A DNA stretch of 64,000 nucleotides, taken from Paralichthys olivaceus (taxonomy: Eukaryota; Chordata; Actinopteri; Pleuronectiformes; Paralichthyidae). Below are positions 25,906 through 38,125 of this stretch, in pieces. Numbering within the stretch: position 1 is the first letter of the stretch; the number at the start of each line of letters is the position of its first letter. The position numbers and the translations under genes are program-made. The stretch is from assembly GCF_024713975.1 (NCBI RefSeq), contig NC_091099.1, forward strand, positions 17,589,501 to 17,653,500. Direction: 5' to 3'. The notes beneath the pieces are model-generated. The model did no database searches and was not told the origin of the DNA. It saw only the letters and a program-made list of their open reading frames with translations.

Positions 25906-28229
25906 AACGATGGAGATGTCCACTACGCTGTACTGCAGGTTATTCTGAGAGGAGAGCAGAGGAGTCTGAAGAAAATAAAAACCCAATCATATTTTAATAC
26001 TTTGTATGCTGCATTATTCAGCACAGTGCAGGGAAGTGTCAGAGTGGATCTGCTGTTGCATGAGGCTTAAAGCAGCCTCTCTTAATCTCCAGTATATGAC
26101 AAATACTAAAGCATTAGTCCTGGCTCACCTGCACAGTGTCACTGAAGATGGCCCAAACCGACCACAGACCACACAGCTGCAGTTAGGGGATGGTATCGTG
26201 TATATTTTGGCTCATGATCTGTTACTTTCAGTGAGCTCTATAGCAGCAGCCACTGCAGCTTTTCTGTGCCCTCTCCACATGCCCTCTCACTGTAGCTGCA
26301 GTCCTCAAGAAAAGCAAGATTTCAGCAGTTTAACAGACTGAACCCCTGCAGAGGACGGATCTGTGGAAGAGTGAAAAATCAGGGCTTTTTCTGCCTCGCC
26401 CGATGTTACACCTGACTCTAGTTAAATGCAGTTTATAGACATTTATTTTGCAAATACTCAGCATACCTCAGTCAGCCGTTTCGAGATAAGAATTTGAAGT
26501 CACATAATTTCCCTCAATTCTGACTCTTTCAAATTAAATAAGAACAAACGTGACAGTAACATCCAGGACTTTATCACAAACAGGAGAAACCTCTACCTCT
26601 AACCTCCTTTGCTTCATCATCCAGCTTCACTCCTCCTCTATCCCCTTTATGATAATGAGCATAAATATGCAGTTTCAGCAAAGCAGGAAGATCAATAAAC
26701 TAATCAGTGGCAACACTGTCTGTCACAAAACGCTTGATGATGGAGTCCATGCAGCTTTTAGGGCAAATGTTTCCGGCGGAGCAGAAAGAAGAAGACAGAA
26801 GAACTGGAGTTATTTTCTGTAGCTTGCAGAGAGGGAACAGATGCTATTCTTGAACGTGTCGGACGTGCATCATCACAAACATACCTGCACTGTGTTTTCA
26901 GTGCAGCGTCTGCATGAGTGTGTGTGTTGGTCGAGGAACACTCTCCTCCTCCTCCTCCTCCTCTCAGCAGAGCCCCCCCCCCTCCCCTCCCGCTCTGTGT
27001 GTTGCTGCTGACTCATTGTCACAGCCCTTGAATCTGCTGCCCACCTGCATTATTCACACACTCACCTTCCTCTGCTGCTGCCTCCTCAGCACCTGGAGCC
27101 TGTAAACAGCAGGGTGGAGGTGGTGGAGGAGGTGGTGGTGGTGGTGGTGGGGGGGGTTACTTCAAACATCACTGGGTCTGAGCAGAGGGGCGTCTGTTTC
27201 AACAACATGTCTCTTTACCTGAGGACGAGAGCTGAAAGGATCAACCATCCATAACGTCGACCGATCGAAAATACATCGTCAACTACTAAGATTTTTATGT
27301 TCTCAGCTTTTTGGAAGAACACAATGAGCTTGTACAAGAAACAATTTCCAAATGTATTCATTGGTGTATGGTTTTACCTGAAGCTATGGAGCTAACGGTA
27401 AACAAGGAATGACTTAATGTGTTCCTTTCTGAATCAGGAATTGTAAGTGGATGTTGGACATATATTTGGCCCCTCTGTGTAAGCTCCATGGCCCCTGATC
27501 TAGAAAAATCCTACATCCACCACTGGAGAAACCGACAGAATAAACTGTGTTTGCATCCAAATGCATCGCAGATTTGACAGAATCAGTCTCTGCAGTGACA
27601 GAACTCTAAGCAACACTTTTCCATTTCAATCCCACTTGGTGACATTGATCTATAACTGTTGTCTTTCATTTGTTTTTAGTGTTGGCTCTCAGGTTTTTTA
27701 AATGCAAATTGAAATTGCTTTTTTAAAACAATTAGGTAGAAACACATCTTCAGACTTTCACTGACAGAGATCCTGAAATATGACATCACTTTAAACACAA
27801 ACTGTTTTAATTCTTACTGTATAGTGTGAAGCTATATAAATAAATGAGATCTATGCGGTTTTGAGTGATTGTAACACAACATGTGTTCATTTTATAAGCA
27901 CTGGTGATTTTTCTTGTACTTTTGGTTCCTGGCAGCTTTAAAGTTTGTTGAAATGAATAAATGTACAAGTTCTAAGTCATGTAGCTGAATAGAAGCAGCT
28001 GAACATAAAATGCAAAATAAACCAGAGCGAATCTGAGCTTTAGGTGAAAAAGAAAAACTATAACTTTCCTGTTGACAAACCTTTCGACTAAGTGCTGCTG
28101 TCCTCATTCGCACATATCATCTTAAACACAGAACGAACCGAGGCAGTGAGCTCGTTTTCAAAGTCTTAACTCAGTCAAATCAACACACACAGACATGATA
28201 AACAGAGTTTTAAATTAAGTGTAACTTAC

Positions 28230-28400
28230 GCTTCCCAATGATGTCGTTGTTTCCAATCTCGTCCCCCAAACACATCCAGGAATCCGTTTTGAAATCACAG
28301 AAAAAATCCGCTCCTCATAATCACAGAACTTGGTTGAGAAAAAGTCGATTTTTAACTTTTCTTCTGTATCAAATGAATCTAGTGATGATTTCCCGAACAT
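28230..28400 (-). CDS. possible first coding exon of an unrecognised gene
   Basis: An open frame of 57 codons starts with ATG directly after an in-frame stop (28400-28398) and ends at a strong donor, AGC/GTAAGT, at 28230/28229. The peptide is of ordinary composition, free of low-complexity sequence, with segments KLKIDFF, FCDYEERIFSVISKR and PGCVWGT. I do not recognise it. I could not place a second exon at lower coordinates. It could be the 5' end of a small gene, the remnant of one, or chance. A second ATG overlaps 4 bases upstream in another frame. Confidence 0.25.
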
Positions 28401-29403
28401 TCATGGCAACGATGGAAACACAAACTACAAGTCGCTAATTCGGCATCATTTCAGTAGCGCCAGATTGTAAACATTAAAACTAAGAAGAAAATCAACTCAA
28501 CGTGTAGCCCACATTACACTTCCTGTGTTCATGTTGTAAAAATCCGTATAAACAATTTATTTTAGATTCGTTCCCACCCAGAATACTTTAGCAAAGCCAT
28601 GATGGTTTTATTGTTGCCAACTCATGTTATTATAGTTTGTATCATGATAATTTTTATCTCCAATTTAAGTGGTATTCATTATGTTATTATGAGTCCATGT
28701 TTCCCACTGATTCTAATGACATATATTTATTAATATATAATAAGTAATTTACTGTTTTACTTGCAAAATATGTTTACATATTTATATTTATATTTTATTA
28801 TTTACCAGCAGAAACTTTTAAACTCAAACTATTAAATATGCCAAAAACAAAGTCATTAAAACTTTGTCTGGTTGTAAAACATCTCAATGTGTGGGAAACT
28901 AAAACATTATACTTTCTGTTTACGCTCCCAATATAATGTTCACTTTAAAAAATAAGTGGAAAAAAAAATGCTTCATATCATGTCAGTCTGGAATCTGGGA
29001 TTTGTTAGCTTGAATAAATCCAGAGGCACCTGATTCAGATACAGTATCTGAGACAGTAAAGTCACTGTATTTATATCAGTTGTGCTCCTCCTTGTGTCTG
29101 TCACTAGTCCTACAGGACAAATAAAGACTGCTGCAGGAATCTGCTGCTGCATTAGCTGAAGAGCTGCAGACTGAAGCCCTGCGTTCTGCACGCCTGCTGC
29201 TATAAATCAAACATATGATCAAAACCACCTTCTGAACTTTACATTCATATAGAATGCTTAATAAATACAGTGAAATTTAGAAGTGTTAATAAGCAAAAAA
29301 CCCATGATGCATCAGAGAAAAGTATCCGAGTGACATTCAGTGTAACCTTGTGTGTGCTGACCCAAAGTTTGACTGCAGAGCTTCATCAGTAGCAGAAAGT
29401 TAT

Positions 29404-29417
29404 CTGCCCCCTAGTGG
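29404..29417. promoter_or_regulatory. CTCF-like core motif
   Basis: CTGCCCCCTAGTGG fits the 14-base core of the CTCF consensus without mismatch. It sits about 160 bases beyond the likely 3' end of cnot4, where the + strand kcna domain meets the minus-strand genes. A boundary role is inferred. Motifs of this length occur by chance. Confidence 0.4.
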
Positions 29418-29576
29418 AAGACTTTGGAATAGGAAACAGGTGTGATTTACAAGATCTGTCATATGTATATGTAATATGGTGGTGGAAACTTTAGTTAAAA
29501 TCGTCATGAGTGCACATGTTTGAGTCGTGGTGATGAGAACACAACATCAGACAAACACCAGCTCTGAGTTTTCAGT

Positions 29577-31216
29577 TTTATTTAAGGTTCATTTTTCCAG
29601 ACCTGCAGAGGACAGTTGACTTCCTTTAAGCGCCTCGATTTCTTTTTTTTTTTAAACCTCGCAACATCATGTTAAAACCCATTGTATGACTCTGTGGTTG
29701 GTTTCTCCTGGATGAGTTTGTTCATTTTGTGAATACTGTTAAATACAGAACAGCAGGAGGGGGTGGGGAGGGGGGTGGTAAGAGAGAGAAAGAGAGAGAC
29801 AGAGGGAACACGGATGAGAGAATTAAGACTTCCAAAAAAAAAAAAGAAAAAAAAAGGCGGTGGTCAGAGTGGCCGATCGCAAATCCTAAAGGGTGAGAGC
29901 TCCTTAAAAAAACCACTACTACAGTACTCATTATTGTCTCGCTGCACCTTCCTGTGTGACACACGCCTACGTACCATTGCTAAAGTCAAATACAATATTG
30001 CATATTTTTCAGCAATCGTTAGAGTCCTCCCTCCAATCACTCGAGCTCCTTTCTTTCATCTGTTCATTTTAAGGCCTCGTTTAAGCCCTTGTGGGTCGAA
30101 CAAGGGGACCTGTTAACCCTTTCCCTATCGTCGGGGGTCATTTCCTCATCCGCCTAATCATTGTCCTGTCTGCTTGGTGGCTGTCCATGTTAGGGCTAGC
30201 TACTGCAGGTACCACACAGTGGCACTGTGAGTAAGAGTCTAACCCTAGTGCTCAGGATGTGTGCCACGATCTCCCAAAGCCCTGGCTCCCTGCGGTTAGG
30301 CAGTGCTCTATCCTCTGATACAGAGGTTCAGCAAAAATTTCCCTCCAGCAGGACAGGGCCACTGAGAGCCCTCCACTGAAGGGAATGTGGGCTAAGTGGC
30401 CTCTCAGGCAGACCATTTGTGTCCCTACCTAACAGGGAGCCCATGCATAGCCTGTGCCCTAAACTCCCATGTGTCATCTGCATTCACTCTCTTCTCACCA
30501 AATCTCAGCTTCTTTTTTGGGACATTTTATATAAAAAAAAAACACTCTCAAAAAAAGCTAAGTGCCAACCCCTTTTTTCTCTCTCTCTCTCATCTTGTTT
30601 TATCCGCAACTCAGCTGGAAGGGTTAACCGTTTCAGTCTCCTGTAAAAGTGGGGAGGATGAGGGTCTTTGGGGCAAAGCTTCAAAGAGCAGATTCACAGC
30701 TTGTTTCATTCCTCAAAAACTAATCGCAACTTTCAACTTTCAAAAAACACAAATGATGTTCATGCTTACTCATTAGTTACGTTTTTTTTTTTTAAAGACC
30801 CCACTTCAGCTGATTTGTTTCATTGCCAGTTTGTAGAGTTTGTGAACTCTTGTGTCACCGCTGGGCGCTTTGATGCTCTACTGTTTTCTTGTGCTCTCCG
30901 TAAAACGGCAAGCAACACATTGATTACCCATGTTAACGCCCAGAACTAGGTCTAAGGAGTGGTGATGGTAGCAGACAAAGGGTACTGATAACTTTTGAGC
31001 CACAAACAAAAACAAAAACAAATAGGCATTCGGAGTAGACAATAAAGGAAGCGGGAAGAGAAAAAGAAGAAAGCATGTTTGTTACTTTGTTAATAATTTC
31101 TCATACTCTGCAGATTTGTGTGTATTGCATTGGGGGGAAGGGCGGAGCAGGGTACAGGATGAGTGGGTATTAAGTGGTAGTGAGGGAATGGATGGGGTGT
31201 CTGCTGTAGTCTGTGT
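29577..31216 (-). other. cnot4: cnot4 3' UTR with poly(A) signal
   Basis: On the minus strand AATAAA lies at 29582-29577, about 1.6 kb after the cnot4 stop, with no other gene between. The segment contains A/T runs and the Ser/Pro-free low-complexity AG-rich block at 29757-29860. Which poly(A) site is used is not shown. Confidence 0.5.
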
Positions 31217-34200
31217 TCAGTGGCGGTCCACAGCGGCACTCTGTAGCAGCTCTGTGGCGGGCTGTCCTGGGGGTCTGAAGGCGGTCTGGAAGCCTGGTGG
31301 TGGGGAGTGGAACTGGCTGGCGGGGTTGGCTGTGGGTGGGGGCATGTAGGGAGCCCAGCCGGCGGCGGCTCTGAGGTGGAGTGGGAGGTGGGCGTCGAGG
31401 AGGCCACTGTGGAGGGGCTGGGGCGTGGCCATCACTGAACTTGCCGGGCCGTCCATCTCTGTGAGAGCCTGCAGGGATTTGAGCCAGTGTGGTGGGTTGT
31501 CATCCTGGAGACAGTCTAAACTGTTGCCTACCGAGGCCGGGATGCCTGAGGGGGGGGGGTCACAGGACAGATGAGTAATGACAAAAATACAGTAGGGAGA
31601 CTTCTCGAAGTATTGTGTTTAATCCTTAATATTGATTAATATTTGAGTATTCTAAGCAAAAATGAAAAACAGATTTGTAAAAGCCATGATTAAACCAATT
31701 GATCAAATATCAAAATTGTTATGAATTATATTCTGAAGATAATGACCTGAGTTGTAGTTTCTACCTGTGATGATAGCCGGGTCCATCCAACTGGCTGTGC
31801 CATCCCAGCTCAGGCTGTGTGAGATGCCTACTGGCCCTGCTGGCCCACCGATGTGATTAACACTGTTGGAGGATGAGGAGGATGAAGACGAAGAGGAGTT
31901 TGGGAGACCCCCGAAGTTGATATTGATATTGGGCAGGAGAGCTCTGAGGCCGTCTTGCCACTCTTTTACATTTAAGCCGTCTATAGATCCACTGTTTTCT
32001 GCAAAAAAGGAAAAAGCACGTGTCAGTTCCTCAGGTGCTAGAATCACAGACTAGTGGTTGAATGCAGAACTGCAACTGTTTGCTCTGTAAGGTCAATAAA
32101 GGTTAATCAAAACAATAGTAAACATTGTTATAATGCTGTGTGGAAGTGGACATACACTGTGAAATTCAACAACATCATCATGTAACGCATCTGCTCAGGG
32201 TATTAACATGAACAGATGACCCATGTGTCCTGTACCTGAGATGGGGATCCCTCCCAGCCCTGTGTTGTGTTGAGGGGGCAGATTCAGGTCCAGGAAATTA
32301 CTGTGTGAGGCAGCACTGGCTGAGTGGTTCAAGTGTGTGAGGTTATTTCGTGTGGGGACGCCCATCCAGGGGTGTCTGGCAGCTGGCTGCTGTTGACTGG
32401 CCTGGCTGTTCTGACTGCCGGGGAAGCTGAACGAGCTGTAGATGGCTCTGTGGTGGAGCTGGGGGAGGCGTGGCAGGCCACTGGGGAAGTGGTGGGAGAC
32501 GGTGTTTGGGTTGAGGGGTGGCAGACTGGGACCATGATTGCTTCCATGGGGGAGGAGCCCCGGGGACAAGGGACTCTGATCCTGTACCGACAGCTCCTTT
32601 TCTATCAGGTCGGCCAAAGCCTTGCGAGTGACGTCAAAGGGATCGAAGCCCAAGTCGTCATCCTGTTGTTTGCTGGACGAGCCGAAGCCAAAGGCCGCCT
32701 GCCAGTCTGTGGAAGAAGACACTGGTATTGTGTCTGCGAGGAAAGAAGACAGATATAAGTTGACGTGAGAAAATCTTACATGACTGACTGCCATCGGTTT
32801 CTTCAACTTCTATTTGACTGAGTTATTTGATTTGCTGGTGCAGTTGGAGCTACATCTGTGACTTCTCATAACATTATAGAAGACACCAATTGTGTTTGAC
32901 AGCTGTGAGTCTCTGGATTCTAACATCTGTGCATTTGAGGATCCCATATAACGTCAAAGTGTTTTCCACACAAAACTAAGTAAAACTACAGGCTACTATT
33001 CCCTTTTAAAAAATAAACTAAAATACCTGGATTTCTGCACTGTTTGTGCCTCTGGTGCTTTGGTTCTGTATGTCTAGTTCTTACTCTGACTTGTTGGTTG
33101 TAAAATTTATAGACTGTTCAACCATTTACTGTTCAAAGGAGACCAGAGTTATAACTATAATCAAAGGGTTGAAGAACAGTAAAAAAAAATGTCTTCAGTG
33201 CATTACATACTCGTGAACTAAAATGGCGGTGTGTCCTATGACAGGCTAAATCCCTCAAACTGTCTTAGAATGTTTTTCAAAAAACATTTTGAAAAACATG
33301 GACTACCAGGAAGCCTGAGACATCATTCAGTAATGACTAATAAATGATAGCTCATTTCCTTTAAAAAAATGATTTATTGAGAAAATGGTGACTATGTCTC
33401 TGACTACATATTGACTAATCTGTAGAGGGGACAGCCCTCTAAAGCATTCTGCTCGTTTTATTATCAAGAACAATTTACAAAGCCCGCAACAGCAGACAAT
33501 GCAAAAGTAATAAGACACCACCATTACAGTCAATATTATGGTGTACAAAGCTAATGGCCACAGTATTATGAAAACAAATAGTCAGAATTAAGCAGCATCA
33601 GGTCAATTCATCATTTCAAAACTACTTCTGTGATTTTATGGCATCAGCTTTAAAAGCACAACCAGTCAGGGAGAAACATTTTCATTTAATCTCAATTATA
33701 CCTGATGTGAAGAGGCTCTGTGGTTCAGGTGTCATGGGCCAGTCAGAGCTGCCGCGGGGGGAGCTGGGGAAGGGGGGCAGGCCGGCAGGGAGTGGGTTAG
33801 GGTGTCTGAAGTTGCTGTTGTCTGAGAAGAGCGACTGGGACTCAGCTGCCGCACCCTCGAAGGGGGAACGGGCTGTGAGGTCTGACACACTGATGGGCAC
33901 CACCAGGCTGGGCTTGGTTAAACCCGGGGGAGGGGAGGGGGAGTCACTGGTGGGTATCTAGGAAAAAAAAGAGAAGAAAAAATGCTTGTGAGGTTGTTTA
34001 TCTCAGACCTGATTTACCGTCATTTAGATGTAATTGACATAACAAAAGATTAAGTAGTTTACCGGTTGTAAAGTCTCTCCATTCACCATACCGATTGATT
34101 CTGAAGGTTTGTCACTGGGACTAAAAACAGAAAAAACATTTATTTAGATACAAATTGTACACATCTCTAGCATTGTATCTAAAGTTTTGATATCCACAAG

Positions 34201-37200
34201 AAGTATTTGGGGTTTTCAGAACCAAAAACCATCTCTATATAGTTTTACATATCCTCTCTCATGCTTCTCTATCGAGCTCTAGAAAATACAGGGCCTTCTG
34301 TGTTGGTCTTTGAGGATCTGCTCTGATTGGCTGAGTGTTTTCTGAGTGATGTACAGCTAACCCACCCAGAGATAACGAAGAGTAGCCTAAAGTAGCTTGG
34401 TAAAACTCCTGAGCAATATCAGTGCTTAAATTAAAAACAGACAATCAAATTTGAAATAAAATCAGTTTTGTATGGTGTTTCAGAAAAAAAACTGTATACC
34501 TTGTATACCAAGGAATGGAAATGATAAATTGTCTTCCTGAAATGTGATGAACGTGCTGTATTTCCCGATAGTTGTATTCTCGTGGCTTGTTGGCTCCGCA
34601 ATATTACATTACATATCATTTAGCTGAAGCTTTTATCCAAAGCGACTTCCAATAAGTGCATTCAACCATGAGGGTAAAATCCCAGAACAGCAAGAATCAT
34701 GTTAGTACATTAGCTTCAAAAAAGTCAAATTACAAAGTGCTACATGTAAGTGCAACTTAATTTTTTTAATTATTATTATTATTAGACCGTCATCTTCTAT
34801 GCCAAGCTGTAGTCTGAAGAGATGTGTTTTTAGCCTGCGAGGGAAGATGTGTAGACTTTCTGCTTTCCTGATGTCAATGGGGAGCACGTTCCACCATTTG
34901 GGAGCCAGGACGGCAAACAGTCATGATTTTGGTGTACGGTTTAACCATGTCCTGGATGTAGACTGGGCCCGATCCATTTGCAGCACGGTACACAAGTACT
35001 AGTATCTTGAAGCGGATTTAGGCAAACACTGGTAACCAGTGAAGGGAGCGGAGGAGCGGTGTATCGCTTGGTTTGTGTAAAGTAAATAACAAACTAACAA
35101 AAAAATTCCTAATTGGTATTTTCACAGTAATTATACATATCCAGACATTGTTTATAACTAAATACAATACAATGAAAACTGTATCTTCTACAATGTGGAG
35201 TATACAGCAGTATTGATGAGGCGTGGTCAGTGTTACCTGTTACTGTCACAGTTTGATGAGAAGGGGGACAGAGAAGTACGCTGACCAGGACCCAGCTCGG
35301 CATCTAACCCATCTGAAGTAATAACGTCTTGGTCTAGATAGTCTAGCAGCGGAGGGGACTTGCGGTCCTCTGAAAGCCCATTGGCCAGTTTGTTATGCCC
35401 TGACAGCGTGGGCCACCCATCTTTCCCATTGCTATTGTTGGATCTGTTGCAAAGCAGGAGAAACATAAACAAGTTAGCCCAATAGTACAAGCTACTGTGG
35501 TGAGGAACAAAGAAGAAATTAAAAACCACCTCTGTGTGGAGTTGGATTTACTCTTCGACTTCTCTGTACCACATGCTGGAGGTTGTAGAAAGCTAGGGTT
35601 TATTTTATAGAGGTCTTGGAGGAGTTTTTGCTCATACTCTTGATGTTTTCCCGCCTAAAAACAAGTGACACATCATGAGACGACTGCTTTTTCAATTATT
35701 AGCTCATACAGGACCGAGCAAAGTTGTGTTCTCAGACTTTTACCTGCATCTCCTCTTTAGTAAAGCTAGCAGCTTCATCCCCCAGCTCATGTAGATACAT
35801 ACAGTCAGGTTTGGGACACTGCATACTTTTAAGGAAGTAACTGCAGTACTTTGTTGTGCCTAAAGAAGCCTGGAATAAAAAAAATTAAAGATACAAGCTG
35901 AGTTAAAATGACACAAGAAAATATGTGAAAAATAATGTGACCTGTGTCTAAGATTCATAGTTTATTCCTTATATACACTGCAAGCTAAATAAGTGAAAAT
36001 ATAAGTTCAACTGATGAGGATTGTGGGTAACCTCTCACCTTGAGTGTTCTGCCATCAACAACCACATTGTTCACACACTGTATTGCTCTTAAAGCGTCTT
36101 CAGAGCGGATGTAAGTGACATAAGCGCTAGCACTAGGCCCCTGAAAAAAACAGAAAAGCAAACATACAGGTCAAACAAATTTACTTTGGCTATTTAATAA
36201 TCCAGTAATATAATCTATGAAATGTTCTATTTATTCATTTTAAAAATAAATATGCCAAGGGAAAGAAAAAAGATAACTCCAACAATACTACAAAAATATT
36301 AAGCAAAATTGTCAACAACACAGGTTTTCTGTATTTAAAGAAATGATATTGATTAACCTCTGTTAAAGTTGATAAACCTTTATGCTGCGTGTTCATCCAG
36401 TCAATATGATTTGACCTCTCACCTGTGAACCGGCATAAGATGTGCTATTGTTGATGACCACTTTATGGATTTTCCCAAACCTCCCAAAATACTCTGGTCG
36501 TTTTAGGACCTGTAGGCACAACATGAAGAAATAACAATTACCAGAGAGCTTTAATGGACTGTGACAATCTTTATGCTTGAGGCTTCTCCTACACTGAGAC
36601 CTTAATATGTCCATAAAAATCCCTTCTTATCAAGATCTTTTCAATCTTCAGACTGTGGATGATCATCGAGCTCAAGATACTGTTAATCTAACTTCAGTTT
36701 GTCACAGCCACTACCTTATTCGTATCAAATTTATCATTTCCAACACAGCAGCGGCACAGGTCTCATTGGCTTGTGAGTGATCACTTTGAACTCACCTCCG
36801 GGTCGGCGAGCCGCTGCGAGAGCCCAACCACAAACACCAGATTTCTCTGGACCACTCTGACACTGGCCAGATGCTTGCGGTTTTCTGTCACCTTCTGCTT
36901 CTTTTCGTTCTGTTTCTGCTTCTTTTCATTCTTTATCCTTTGGATCTCCTCCTGTGACAGAGGCTTGTACACAGCCGGGTCCTCTGGGTACGGCTGCACA
37001 GAGAAAACACAACGATTTTGTTTGTCCATCTCAAGAAAGAAAAAAGCCCTACTCTTCTAAATGATGTGGCTTTGTGAAAGTAGTGTGTGATGGAGGCCTT
37101 TAGCTGTCAGTGTGGTTGTTTAACAGGCTTTATTTGCCAAAGTGATAATGCGATAAAATTCACTGGATGATGAACTGATAGGGGGGGTTGAATAGTTAGT

Positions 37201-37483
37201 TTCCACCTTGTGTTCACGAAACACATCCCCTCTGCTGTCACTACAGACAGCTGAGTCTCCAGTTGGGATTAATTTCTCTGCTTCCATGGTCATTGCAAAG
37301 TTTCCTAACCTTTCTGCAGGCAGGGCACAGGCCGTTCTCATCTGTGCGGATGCGATGCCAACAGAAGCGGCAGATCTGGTAGCCACAAGTGCAGGGGAAG
37401 AAGTTGACGTCATCAATTTCCAGTGGCTCCATGCACAGAGGGCACTCCATGGGGTCATCCTTCATTTCAGGGCTGTGGGACAT
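31217..37483 (-). CDS. cnot4: CCR4-NOT transcription complex subunit 4 (E3 ubiquitin ligase)
   Basis: Twelve coding exons (minus): 37483-37310, 36993-36796, 36509-36423, 36140-36039, 35869-35744, 35654-35530, 35443-35237, 34120-34063, 33957-33702, 32733-32236, 31998-31765, 31545-31217. Together they give 797 codons with matching phases and GT/AG ends. CNOT4 is the RING E3 ligase associated with the CCR4-NOT deadenylase, acting in mRNA and protein quality control. The C4C4 RING has Cys 14, 17, 31, 33, 38, 41, 53 and 56. An RRM spans about 109-189. A CCCH zinc finger has C196, C205, C210 and H214. A long disordered Ser/Pro-rich tail ends in DRH, as in the mammalian long isoform. A Ser run lies in exon 11. 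Exon 7 (207 bases) is in-frame and not in the mammalian form I remember. The ATG lies 49 bases into an exon starting at 37532, so a non-coding exon is upstream. Confidence 0.95.
34610..35060. repeat. interspersed repeat in cnot4 intron 7
   Basis: It begins with ATTTAGCTGAAGCTTTTATCC, AAAGCGACTTCC, a phrase found at the edge of a widespread fish repeat, and continues with a block encoding, on the minus strand, a WWNVLPIDIRKAES then LKTHLFR-like peptide, reminiscent of the C-terminal end of LINE-type reverse transcriptases. I cannot assign a family. It lies wholly within the intron between exons 7 and 8. Confidence 0.5.
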
Positions 37484-37649
37484 CCTATGGCACGGCTAGT
37501 GTGAGTGTTGAAGTTGGTCACAGAGCACAGGGCTACGGAAACAGAGACAAGATGGTGAGTGTGAGAGTTCTCTTGTGCAAGTGAATATAATGTCAACTTA
37601 CTGAGTTCTTTCTACTATTAACCCTCTTGCAAAAAGTGTGTGTTTTCAT

Positions 37650-37980
37650 CTGCGTTTGTTTATTGAAAGTAAGCAGTATTACACAAAAATTATTTGCCCA
37701 GTTTCCATGAAACTCAGTAAAAGGATGTGAGTGGGGTCAGGGAAGAAACAGTTGCATTTTGGTGTGAATCCACTGTCTTTGCGCTTACAAAGTTTTCACC
37801 AATATGCTTGGGAATTATTCATGGTTGTTTATGGGAAAATAAACATGGCATATGTAGGGGACAGGTTTTTCTGACAGTACAATTTAGATCAGTTTGATTG
37901 AATTTGAGGAGATTGTGGGGTCTTGACGGATATATTTGCTTTTCTGAGTGCTATCGTAATTGAACTTGTTAACAAGTTAG
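37650..37980 (+). repeat. dispersed repeat copy 2 in cnot4 5' intron
   Basis: It shares with copy 3 (47.7 kb) the blocks ATTACACAAAAA, TTTCCATGAAACT, TTTTGGTGTGAATCCA and, near the end, TTGAATTTGAGGAG. It is about 300 bases long, diverged and non-coding, inside the intron between the cnot4 non-coding exon and the ATG exon. Confidence 0.5.
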
Positions 37981-38097
37981 CAGGATGGTGCTGCTTCAGC
38001 AGGAGAGAAGTGACGAAGCAGACACTGGAATATTACTATATAAATATCATCCATGCAGAGTTTTACCCAGTCAGCAGCAGATGAAACATAACACTCA

Positions 38098-38125
38098 GTT
38101 GCCAGTTTATTAGGTACACCTTGCT
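38098..38125. repeat. fragment of a fish interspersed repeat
   Basis: The phrase CAGTTTATTAGGTACACCT is one I recognise from a frequent fish repeat. Only this short edge is recognisable. Class unknown. Confidence 0.3.

Larger units (their letters stand above)
19672..29403. other. gene-poor region between kcna1 and cnot4
   Basis: Apart from the items listed separately (SINE, reversed dispersed repeat, one possible minus-strand exon) I find no gene. Simple repeats are frequent: AC near 20316, CA near 21990-22025, GA at 23062-23095 and 25514-25534, TCC/CCT near 26941-26990, GGT near 27118-27155. Open frames through these are artefacts. Kv1.5 (kcna5), expected next in the tetrapod cluster, is not present as an intact frame. 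Confidence 0.6.

Noticed and set aside
32195-32236. Alternative short cnot4 end by read-through of exon 10 into its intron
   Set aside because: It adds only a few unconserved residues, and a consensus donor at 32236/32235 joins well to exon 11.
32324-32758. 144-codon + strand frame opposite cnot4 exon 10
   Set aside because: Antisense shadow of the Ser/Pro-rich cnot4 coding exon, which is confirmed by family similarity and splice phases.
33270-33299. 13-bp A/T-rich inverted repeat in a cnot4 intron
   Set aside because: Composed mainly of T and A runs; such hairpins arise easily in this base composition.
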